From the NCBI GenBank assembly GCA_902595885.1, contig CACJRQ010000001.1, positions 62,001 to 126,000 of the forward strand: a DNA stretch of 64,000 nucleotides. Reading direction: 5' to 3'. The notes below the pieces were generated by a model. It saw only the letters and a program-made list of their open reading frames with translations. It did no database searches and was not told the origin of the DNA. Within the stretch, counting starts at the first letter, position 1; each line of letters opens with the position of its first letter. Of the stretch, positions 26,327 to 33,535 are shown in pieces. This stretch comes from an uncultured Pelagibacteraceae bacterium (lineage in GTDB: Bacteria; Pseudomonadota; Alphaproteobacteria; Pelagibacterales; Pelagibacteraceae). The position numbers and the translations under genes were made by a program.

Positions 26327-27813
26327 TTTGCTCCTCCCATTAGTATCCCAAGTTTTTCAGAGGTAACTTCTTCAGCATTCATAATTTTTGACAATTTTCC
26401 TTTATGAATTACTGAAATTTTATCACTTAATTTTAATAACTCATCAGTGTCTGTAGATATTAATATAATTGATTTATTTTGTTGATTGATTTTAATCAAA
26501 GTTTCGTGGATATAATTTATTGCTCCAACATCTAGACCCCAAGTTGGATTAAAACAAATTAATAAATCTGGAGAAGTTATTAATTCTCTTCCAATAATTA
26601 ATTTTTGAAGATTACCTCCTGATAAAAATTGGCTTTTTAATTCAATGTTTTCCGTATTAACATTAAAATCTGAAATTATTTTTTTGGAATGCTCTTTAAT
26701 TTTGTTTTCGTTTATTAATCCATTATTAAAAAAATTTGATGATTTAAAATTATTTAAAGCCACATTTTCAAAAATTTTCATTTGCGGAATTGCAGCTTGC
26801 TCAAGCCTATCCTCTGGAGAAAAAGCCATCAAATATTCTCTTCTTTCTTGAGGATTTAAATCTCCTATATAATTTTTATTAAATTCTATAGAGTTTTTTT
26901 CTGAAATAATTTCACCACTTAATACTTGAAATAATTCACTTTGTCCGTTTCCTGATATACCAGCAATTCCTAAACATTCCCCTCGATTAACAGAAAAATT
27001 AATATCCATTAAATTTGTCTCAAAAGGATCTTCACTTGTAAAATTAAGATTCGTTATTTTAATTAATTGATCTGATGAAGTTTTTGCTTTCTTTTTCTTT
27101 ATTGTTTTTAAATTCTGACCCACCATTTTGTTAGCAAGTGACTCAATATTTTCGTTCTTTATTTCACTTACAGAAACTAACTTTCCTCTTCTCATTACAG
27201 CAACTTCATCACAAAGCTGCATAACTTCCTTTAGTTTATGTGTAATATAAATAATTAAAATTCCTTCTTCTGAAAATTTTTTTAAAGATAAGAATAATTC
27301 ACTCGTTTCTTGTTCTGTTAATACAGATGTTGGTTCATCCATAATTAAAACTTTTGGACTCCTTATTAGGCATCTTATTATTTCCACTTTCTGTTTTTGA
27401 CCTGCCGATAAATTTAGAACAGGAATATCAAGATCAATTGAAAAATTATATTTTTTCATAATTGTATCAATTTTTTCTCTTAAACTTTCCCTTTGTTCAT
27501 CTGAGTCTATTATTAAGTTTTCAAATACGGACAAAGTTTCAAAAAGATTAAAATGCTGGAATACCATTCCAATATCATTTTTTTTTGCATCTGATGGTGA
27601 ATTGAGCTTTAGATTATTTTCATTTAAATAAATTTCACCTTCATCAGGAATGATGACACCTGATAGAATTTTAACTAGTGTAGATTTTCCAGCACCATTT
27701 TCTCCAAGAAGAGCATAAATTTTACCACTATTAAATTCGAGTGAAACATTGTCGTTTGCAACACACCCAGGATATATTTTAGTTACATTTGAAATTTTAA
27801 GGTTTGTATTCAT
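26323..27813 (-). CDS. ABC transporter ATPase, duplicated domains
   Basis: A 496-residue protein with two ABC domains in tandem, typical of BMP and CUT2-sugar importers. Domain 1 has a full Walker A (GENGAGKST), signature LSAGQKQKVEI and Walker B VLIMDEPTS. Domain 2 has the degenerate P-loop GISGNGQSELF lacking the Lys, and the signature LSGGNLQKLI, as usual for this class. It energises the importer with the two permeases and binding protein downstream. Three bases separate it from the deaminase gene upstream. Confidence 0.94.
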   Translation of the reverse strand: MNTNLKISNVTKIYPGCVANDNVSLEFNSGKIYALLGENGAGKSTLVKILSGVIIPDEGEIYLNENNLKLNSPSDAKKNDIGMVFQHFNLFETLSVFENLIIDSDEQRESLREKIDTIMKKYNFSIDLDIPVLNLSAGQKQKVEIIRCLIRSPKVLIMDEPTSVLTEQETSELFLSLKKFSEEGILIIYITHKLKEVMQLCDEVAVMRRGKLVSVSEIKNENIESLANKMVGQNLKTIKKKKAKTSSDQLIKITNLNFTSEDPFETNLMDINFSVNRGECLGIAGISGNGQSELFQVLSGEIISEKNSIEFNKNYIGDLNPQERREYLMAFSPEDRLEQAAIPQMKIFENVALNNFKSSNFFNNGLINENKIKEHSKKIISDFNVNTENIELKSQFLSGGNLQKLIIGRELITSPDLLICFNPTWGLDVGAINYIHETLIKINQQNKSIILISTDTDELLKLSDKISVIHKGKLSKIMNAEEVTSEKLGILMGGAN

Positions 27814-27816
27814 TTC

Positions 27817-28407
27817 TTAATTTAATGGTATAGAATTTCCATCCTTATTTTCCTGATATTGATTTGATAAAGTTTGATATTTTTTTTTAATTTCGCCTAA
27901 TTGTTTTAAAATATTTTCTTTTTTTGAAGCAGGTAAATTTTCAATAAGTAAGTTTATATTTTGACTTTTCCAATAGGAATTTTCTTTATTATATTCTCCA
28001 TCATTAATTTTAAATACTTCTTTGAGTATATTTAAATCGTGTGGAATATTAAATTCATTATTTGTGGCAGTATAAGGAAACAAATAATAAAAATTATCAA
28101 ATCCAGAAAATGTGATTGCACTCAAACACATACTACAAGGCTCATGTGAACTTAAGAACATACAGTCTTTTTCTTTTGGTCTTGTATTTGCATCTAATTC
28201 ATAAAATTTTTTAAGAGCGTGCATCTCACCATGCCACAATGGATTTTCTATTTCATTGTTTGTTTCTGCAACTACAAGCGATAAATCATTTTTTTTAATT
28301 ATTGCTGCCCCAAATATTTTACTACCTTTAGCAACACCTTGTTCAGTTATGGGTAAAACTTCTTTTAAAAATACATTTAGTATCTTTTGTAGGGCTTTTT
28401 CATTCAT
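27817..28407 (-). CDS. Nucleoside/nucleobase deaminase of the CDA fold
   Basis: A 196-residue zinc deaminase. The catalytic motif HGEMHALKKF and the zinc pair in SHEPCSMCLSAITF are intact, and TEQGVAKGSKIFGAAI forms the first strand region. It differs from the guanine deaminase at 21214-21684 by an extension of about 40 residues at the C-terminus and by a different insert after the second zinc motif. As the first gene of the importer operon it may act on the imported compound; cytosine, adenine-type or modified purines are all possible. Substrate unassigned. Confidence 0.8.
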   Translation of the reverse strand: MNEKALQKILNVFLKEVLPITEQGVAKGSKIFGAAIIKKNDLSLVVAETNNEIENPLWHGEMHALKKFYELDANTRPKEKDCMFLSSHEPCSMCLSAITFSGFDNFYYLFPYTATNNEFNIPHDLNILKEVFKINDGEYNKENSYWKSQNINLLIENLPASKKENILKQLGEIKKKYQTLSNQYQENKDGNSIPLN

Positions 28408-28533
28408 ATGCTTGAACCATCAAATAAAGAACACAATTGTTACTATAATTAAACTTAAAAGTAATAAGAAATAAATTATTTATACAACTTAAAAGTTAAT
28501 AATTTATGAAACAAAAAATGTTAATTTAAACTT

Positions 28534-28839
28534 ATGTCAAAATTAAAATCAGCAATAAGTCTTGTAATTATATTCATTTTTTTTTCTGGGTGCCAAGCTG
28601 TTAAAGATAAAACAGATGCTATTGTTGAAAAGGAAAATGAAAAATTAAGTAAATTTCTTGGGAAATCAGCTAGTGAACTTCAGATGGAGCTTGGAAAACC
28701 AGACGAAGACTTTAAAAATGCTAAAGGGAATTTTGAGCTAGTTTATAATAGTAAAAAATACCTTGTTCCATGTGAACGTAGGTTTGAAATAAATTCAGAA
28801 AATATAGTTGTGGGTTTTGTTTCAAACGGTTGCTTTTAA
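28534..28839 (+). CDS. Small lipoprotein, unrecognised
   Basis: A 101-residue protein with an N-terminal hydrophobic segment and lipobox FSGC (Cys20), so a lipoprotein. The mature part begins with a charged helix (DKTDAIVEKENEKLSKFLGKS), then SELQMELGKPDEDF, which recalls the start of SmpA/OmlA (BamE-like) folds, and has two more cysteines near the end that could form a disulfide. It sits between the deaminase and the permease but need not belong to purine metabolism. I cannot assign a function. Confidence 0.65.
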   Translation: MSKLKSAISLVIIFIFFSGCQAVKDKTDAIVEKENEKLSKFLGKSASELQMELGKPDEDFKNAKGNFELVYNSKKYLVPCERRFEINSENIVVGFVSNGCF

Positions 28840-28897
28840 ATTTATTAATTAAAATAAATCTGCTCATTATAGGTTTTTTTTACTATCTAAAGTGGAG

Positions 28898-28927
28898 TTG
28901 TTCTAAACTAATCAGTTTTTTTATATT
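28898..28927 (+). promoter_or_regulatory. Probable promoter of the NCS2 permease
   Basis: TTGTTC (28898-28903) and TATATT (28922-28927) are 18 bases apart and would start transcription near 28933-28936, just at the foot of the leader hairpin described next. The match is to the general sigma-70 consensus and was made by eye. Confidence 0.45.
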
Positions 28928-28932
28928 AATTC

Positions 28933-28976
28933 ATAGCCAATAATGTAACGTCTATTTAGTTAACGACGGAGGTTAT
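28933..28976 (+). ncRNA. Candidate xanthine/urate riboswitch (NMT1-like) in permease leader
   Basis: The bases directly before the permease ATG can fold as one hairpin. The base stem is AUAGCC (28933-28938) with GGUUAU (28971-28976), six pairs including one G-U, which ends at the start codon and takes up part of the GGAGG ribosome site. Inside is a large internal loop with UAACGUC on one side and UAACGACGG on the other, capped by a short AT-rich stem. The NMT1 motif (xanthine/uric-acid riboswitch) is known as a hairpin with a conserved internal bulge found near purine permeases. The match is from memory of the architecture and the gene it precedes, not from a covariance search. Confidence 0.5.
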
Positions 28977-30299
28977 ATGGCTTCAAGAAAAACAAAAGCG
29001 GGCTCTACAAACAGTCCGGATAAAAAACTCCCATTAAATAAATCCATACCATTAGGAATTCAGCACGTACTAGCAATGTTTGCTGGTAATATAACTGTTC
29101 CTATAATTGTGGCTGGAGTTTTTGGTCAAACGCCTGAACAAAAAATATTTTTGATACAAATGGCTTTGTTTGTTGCGGGAGTTGCAACAATTATCCAAAC
29201 AGTTGGATACAAAGAAATTGGTGCAAGACTTCCTATTGTTCAAGGAACAAGTTTTGCGTTTATACCAATCATGCTACCATTTAAAGCAGCAGGATTAGGT
29301 GCGGTATTTACAGCAGCGTTCATTGGAGGAATTTTTCAAATTTTTATTGGAAAAGTTTTAAAACCAATAAGACATCTATTCCCACCATTAGTCACAGGTA
29401 TAGTTGTGTTAATGATTGGATTTAGTTTGCTTAAAGTTGGTTTTATGTATGCTGGTGGAGGTGGATGGTTAATGAACAATAAACCTGAAATCTTTGCAAA
29501 TGCAAATCATTTAACGGTTGCCGCTTCAGTGTTCATAGTTGCTATCTTTTTTAATCTTAGAGGTAAAGGAATGGCTTCTGCAGCCTCAATTTTGATTGGA
29601 ATAGTAGCTGGCTTCATAGTTGCAGCAGCATTAGGAATGGTTAACTACGGCAAAATTGCATCTGCAGCATGGTTTGCGTTTCCAATGCCACTTCAATATG
29701 GAATTGATTTTGTACCTGGTGCAATAATTCTAATGTTGTTTATGTCAGTTGTTACAACAATTGAAACAATTGGAGACATAAGTGCTACGACAATGGGTGG
29801 TGCTAAACGAGAAGCAACGGATAAAGAAATATCAGGTGGAATTATGGCAGATGGTGTTGGTACTGCATTTGGTGCAATATTTAATGCGATGCCAAATACA
29901 TCCTATTCACAAAATGCTGGACTAGTTGCGTTTACAGGTGTTGTAAGTAGGCACGTTGGAACTATTGCAGGAATTGTTTTGGTTCTAATGGGATTATTTC
30001 CAAAATTAGGTGGAATAATCGCTGCAATGCCAGAGTCTGTGATTGGTGGAGCAGCAATCATTATGTTTGGTATGATTGTAGCTGCTGGTATTAAATTGAT
30101 TTCAAGGGCAGAAATGGATCAAAGAAATTTATTAATCTTAGCTCTTTCTTTGTCTTTTGGAATTGGGATGTCATTGTTACCAGACTTTGTGAAAAATATT
30201 CCAGATTTTGGAATAAGTTTAAAACTACTGTTAACAACTGGACTTATACCTGCTGGATTATTAGCATTTGCTTTGAATGCTATAATGGCAAAGAAATAA
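28977..30299 (+). CDS. NCS2-family purine (xanthine/uracil/urate) permease
   Basis: A 440-residue nucleobase:cation symporter of the inner membrane, with about 12-14 helices. NCS2 marks: IQHVLAMFAGNITVP in helix 1, the helix-8 region VVTTIETIGDISAT with its Glu, and the signature QNAGLVAFTGVVSR. The signature is of the bacterial xanthine/urate type. It has its own promoter and a structured leader. It is followed by a strong hairpin before the convergent hsp20 gene. With XDH and PuuD nearby, xanthine or urate uptake is the likely job. Confidence 0.92.
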   Translation: MASRKTKAGSTNSPDKKLPLNKSIPLGIQHVLAMFAGNITVPIIVAGVFGQTPEQKIFLIQMALFVAGVATIIQTVGYKEIGARLPIVQGTSFAFIPIMLPFKAAGLGAVFTAAFIGGIFQIFIGKVLKPIRHLFPPLVTGIVVLMIGFSLLKVGFMYAGGGGWLMNNKPEIFANANHLTVAASVFIVAIFFNLRGKGMASAASILIGIVAGFIVAAALGMVNYGKIASAAWFAFPMPLQYGIDFVPGAIILMLFMSVVTTIETIGDISATTMGGAKREATDKEISGGIMADGVGTAFGAIFNAMPNTSYSQNAGLVAFTGVVSRHVGTIAGIVLVLMGLFPKLGGIIAAMPESVIGGAAIIMFGMIVAAGIKLISRAEMDQRNLLILALSLSFGIGMSLLPDFVKNIPDFGISLKLLLTTGLIPAGLLAFALNAIMAKK

Positions 30300-30309
30300 C
30301 TAATTTAAA

Positions 30310-30333
30310 CTTGTGGGGAGAAATCCCCACAAG
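30310..30333. terminator. Strong hairpin between permease and hsp20 (terminator-like)
   Basis: Nine perfect pairs, CTTGTGGGG with CCCCACAAG, around a 6-base loop, lying in the 47-base gap between two convergent genes. There is no clear U tract on the plus strand; on the minus strand only TTTAAATTAG follows. It probably terminates or protects the 3' ends, but it is not a textbook intrinsic terminator. Confidence 0.6.
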
Positions 30334-30346
30334 CAAGGTTTAAGGC

Positions 30347-30793
30347 TTATTTAATTTCAATAAGCTTCTTTTTTTTATGTTCTGGAATTATTCTTTCACA
30401 AGATATTGTTAAAAGACCATCTTTAAGTTCAGCACCATTAACTTTTACATCATCAGCAATAGTGAATGATCTTGCAAATTGTCTTTGAGAAATACCTTTA
30501 TGAATAATTTCTCCATTAACATCACTGTCCTCAGACTTATTAACTTGTTTTGTTCTTACTGTTAATAAATTGTCCTCGAACTCAACCTCAACGTCTTTTT
30601 TGCTAAATCCAGCTAATGCCACTTCAATTGCATAGTTGTCTTTACCTGTCTTTCGGATGTTGTATGGTGGATAATTTGACTGCATCGTCAAATTTCCATT
30701 TCCCAACATATTTTCAAATTGGTCGAACATGTCATCAAAACCAATTGAAAAAGGTCTAAGTGAGTTAAATATAGATAGATCCTTACTTGTCAT
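30347..30793 (-). CDS. Small heat-shock protein Hsp20 (IbpA-like)
   Basis: A 148-residue alpha-crystallin chaperone that holds unfolding proteins. An N-terminal arm (LRPFSIGFDDMFDQFENM) is followed by the crystallin domain with YNIRKTGKDNYAIEVALAGF, KDVEVEFEDNLLTV and the terminal GLLTISCER, then a short tail containing the I-P motif (RIIPEH). The gene has a sigma-32-type promoter and a two-hairpin leader that masks its ribosome site, fitting control both at transcription and translation. Confidence 0.95.
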   Translation of the reverse strand: MTSKDLSIFNSLRPFSIGFDDMFDQFENMLGNGNLTMQSNYPPYNIRKTGKDNYAIEVALAGFSKKDVEVEFEDNLLTVRTKQVNKSEDSDVNGEIIHKGISQRQFARSFTIADDVKVNGAELKDGLLTISCERIIPEHKKKKLIEIK

Positions 30794-30848
30794 AATATCC
30801 TCCTTTGTTAAGCAAGTTTATTTATGCAAGCCCCATTAGGCGACTTGC
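30794..30848 (-). ncRNA. ROSE-like RNA thermometer in the hsp20 leader
   Basis: Read on the minus strand, the leader forms two hairpins. The first (30848-30826) pairs GCAAG with CUUGC and extends inward through UC and CC to GGGG around UAAU with one bulged G. The second (30816-30800) pairs CUUGCU with AGGAG around UAACAA, placing UUGCU opposite the ribosome site with one unpaired G. That UUGCU/AGGA pairing with a bulged G is the defining feature of ROSE elements, which melt on heating and precede hsp20 genes in alphaproteobacteria. The call is by eye. Confidence 0.6.
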
Positions 30849-30854
30849 CAAATT

Positions 30855-30883
30855 TATATGGGAATTAATTTTTTTTTTTCAAG
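30855..30883 (-). promoter_or_regulatory. Sigma-32-type heat-shock promoter of hsp20
   Basis: On the minus strand, CTTGAAA (30883-30877) and CCCATAT (30862-30856) are 14 bases apart, nearly the sigma-32 consensus. Transcription would begin around 30848, at the foot of the first leader hairpin. Confidence 0.75.
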
Positions 30884-30895
30884 ATTGAATATGTA

Positions 30896-32971
30896 CTAAA
30901 TTTTATTAGAAATTTTTAATGCAAATGCATAATCAATAGCAATTTCTTCTATTGCGCCATCTCTTCCTGATTTTCCACCATGACCAGCATTCATTTCAGT
31001 TTTCAAGAGTAGTAAATTATTATCTGTTTTATAATCTCTGAGTTTTGCCGTGAATTTTGCAGGTTCATCAAATAAAACTCTATTGTCACTTAAACTTGTT
31101 GTAATAAAAATATGTGGATAATCCATTTTTTTAATATTGTTGTAGGGCGCATATGAAAAAATATAATCAAAGTGTTCTTTATTCTCTTTTGCATTTCCAA
31201 ATTCGTCAAATTCTCCCACAGTTAAAGGTAAAGAATGATCAAGATTTGTTGTTAAAGAATCTACAAAAGGAACAGCCATGATAATTCCTAAAAATAATTC
31301 TGGAGATTGATTGACTACAGCTCCCATTAATAATCCTCCAGCTGATCCACCCATTCCAATAATATTTCCTTTTGACGTATAATTCTTTTCGATCAAATAT
31401 TTTGCTGCGTAAATATAATCTTCAAAAGTATTTTTTTTGTTGGTTAATTTTCCCTCTTTCCACCACTTCATACCTTTTTCCATACCACCTCTGATATGGG
31501 CTGTGGCCCAAATTATATCTCTATTGATAAGACTTAATCTTGTAGAGGAAAAACTTGGGGACATAGAATTTCCATAAGATCCATATCCATATAATAAAAC
31601 ATTTGCAGCCCCATCAATTTTTGTTTTTTTGTGTCTTGTGATTGTTAATGGAACCATTCTCCCATCATGAGATTTAAACTCAACTCTCTCAACAATATAA
31701 TCATCTTTATTATGACCAGAGGGGATTTCTTGTTCTTTAACAAGTTCTTTAGATTTTTTTGCTAGATTATATTTAAATACTCTAGAAGGGGTTTTGGGTG
31801 ATGAATATCCTAAATAAACTTCATCAGTATTTCTATCTTTTTGAGTTAAGCTCACTCCTGGAACATAAACAGATTCATCAGAAAAAATTAATTCTTCTTC
31901 TATATTTGTAGAAATATTTTTAACAAATAATTTATCTAGTGCATCTGATGTTTCACCACGAATAATCCAATTTTTAAGAAATGTTAATCCACCAATTAAA
32001 ACCTCATCTTTTGCTGGAATATATGTTTTCCAATTTTGATTTTCTAAATTGTCACAAATATCGATTTTAAAGTCTTCAGCATTTTTATTTGTATGATTAT
32101 AAAATTTACCATCCCATGAATTAACAGAATATAAAACACCTCTTTCTCTTTTGATAATAAGTTTTGGTGATGGTTTTAATTCATCTGATTTAAAGTAATA
32201 TTGCTCTGAGGTATTATGGTCAGAAGTATTTATAAAAAAATATTTTTCATCTGAGCTTTTCCCAATTCCCACTGTAAAAGCCTCACTTTTCTCCTCGAAT
32301 ATCAATTCATCTTTGCCATCAAAATCTCCTATTTTGTGTCTGTATATTGTTCTTGCTCTATGATTTTCATCAAGTTTAGAATAAAAAATATATTTATCGT
32401 CTAAACTAAATGTAATTCCACCTGATGTTTCTGTAATTTCTTTTGAAATAATTTTGTTTGTTTTTATATCTCTTAAATAAATTGTATAATATTCAGAACC
32501 TTTAAGATCTAAAGAGTATCCAAGATATTTATCATTGTTACTTACCTCTAAATCTCCAACTCCAAAATATTCTGTTTTAAGTTTTTCTTTTTCTTTATCT
32601 CCGTTCCATATTTCTTCTATATTTTCTGAACCAATTTTTTTTCTAAGTTTTATGGAATAGTTTCCTTTTGCTGTGGTTTTTGTCCAATACTCATATGTAT
32701 GATCTTTATAAGGTAAAGACTCATCATCTAATTTCATTCTACCTTTTATTTCATCAAATAATTTTTTTTGAATATCTTTAGTATTTTTTAAGTGATAATC
32801 GGTATAAGCGTTTTCTTCTTCTAAATGTTTTTTAACTTCCGGGTCTAGTTTTGATTTATCTTTTAGAACTTCTAAAATATTTTTTTGATGTATCCAGCTG
32901 TAATTATCTTCCCACTCTATATTGTGACAAGATTTTATCTCTAGTTTTTTTTTCAGTTGTGGTACTTTCAT
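30896..32971 (-). CDS. ptrB: Oligopeptidase B-like S9 family serine peptidase
   Basis: A 691-residue peptidase with an N-terminal beta-propeller region and a C-terminal alpha/beta hydrolase. The nucleophile is in GMGGSAGGLLMG; upstream are LLYGYGSYG and AHIRGGMEKGMKWW, characteristic of the prolyl oligopeptidase/oligopeptidase B family; the catalytic Asp lies in TSLSDNRV and the His in NAGHGG. Oligopeptidase B cuts short peptides after basic residues in the cytosol. No signal peptide. It is divergent from the J-domain gene with only 15 bases between start codons. Confidence 0.9.
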   Translation of the reverse strand: MKVPQLKKKLEIKSCHNIEWEDNYSWIHQKNILEVLKDKSKLDPEVKKHLEEENAYTDYHLKNTKDIQKKLFDEIKGRMKLDDESLPYKDHTYEYWTKTTAKGNYSIKLRKKIGSENIEEIWNGDKEKEKLKTEYFGVGDLEVSNNDKYLGYSLDLKGSEYYTIYLRDIKTNKIISKEITETSGGITFSLDDKYIFYSKLDENHRARTIYRHKIGDFDGKDELIFEEKSEAFTVGIGKSSDEKYFFINTSDHNTSEQYYFKSDELKPSPKLIIKRERGVLYSVNSWDGKFYNHTNKNAEDFKIDICDNLENQNWKTYIPAKDEVLIGGLTFLKNWIIRGETSDALDKLFVKNISTNIEEELIFSDESVYVPGVSLTQKDRNTDEVYLGYSSPKTPSRVFKYNLAKKSKELVKEQEIPSGHNKDDYIVERVEFKSHDGRMVPLTITRHKKTKIDGAANVLLYGYGSYGNSMSPSFSSTRLSLINRDIIWATAHIRGGMEKGMKWWKEGKLTNKKNTFEDYIYAAKYLIEKNYTSKGNIIGMGGSAGGLLMGAVVNQSPELFLGIIMAVPFVDSLTTNLDHSLPLTVGEFDEFGNAKENKEHFDYIFSYAPYNNIKKMDYPHIFITTSLSDNRVLFDEPAKFTAKLRDYKTDNNLLLLKTEMNAGHGGKSGRDGAIEEIAIDYAFALKISNKI

Positions 32972-32986
32972 TTTTATAGGAAATAT

Positions 32987-33490
32987 ATGAATATTATAAT
33001 TTATACAGTATTAATTTTAGCAGTTTTATATTTTTTACTAAGATATTTAACTGGAGTTGCATCAAAAAAAATATCCAAGGGACTAAGAATTTTATTATTT
33101 CTAATATTGGCTGTTTTTGCAGTATTATTTGCAATAGGTGGAAAAGTTTTATTAACTCTACCTCTCACGCTTGCAAGTTTAGCGCTTTTAAAATTAAAGG
33201 GTCTTTCCATTTTTCAATTAATTTCTCTATATAGATTAATCCAAACTTTAAGAAATTCTGGAAGATTTTCTTTTAACAATCAAAATCCCTCGAATTTAAG
33301 TACGATGTCAACTCAAGAAGCATATAGAATTTTAAATTTAAATCCTTCAAAGAACCTAACAAAAGAAGAAGTAAATAAAGCATACATTAAAATTCAAAAA
33401 AAAATACATCCAGATATTTCCCCAGAAACATCAAGACTGTCTTCTTTGGTAAATGAAGCAAAAGAAATTGTTTTAAGAGACATAGGTTAA
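32987..33490 (+). CDS. Membrane-anchored J-domain protein
   Basis: A 167-residue protein with two or three N-terminal hydrophobic segments (residues 1-20, about 34-48 and 52-70) and a C-terminal J domain. The domain has AYRILNLNPSKNLTKEEVNKAY and the HPD tripeptide in KKIHPDIS, needed to stimulate DnaK. The layout (membrane anchor then terminal J domain) resembles Tim14/DjlA-like co-chaperones of alphaproteobacteria. I start it at the ATG at 32987; a TTG ten codons earlier lies inside the divergent peptidase gene. Client proteins are unknown. Confidence 0.82.
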   Translation: MNIIIYTVLILAVLYFLLRYLTGVASKKISKGLRILLFLILAVFAVLFAIGGKVLLTLPLTLASLALLKLKGLSIFQLISLYRLIQTLRNSGRFSFNNQNPSNLSTMSTQEAYRILNLNPSKNLTKEEVNKAYIKIQKKIHPDISPETSRLSSLVNEAKEIVLRDIG

Positions 33491-33535
33491 ATTATTTAAT
33501 CTTTACTAAATTTAATTTTTATATAAATTTTAAGT

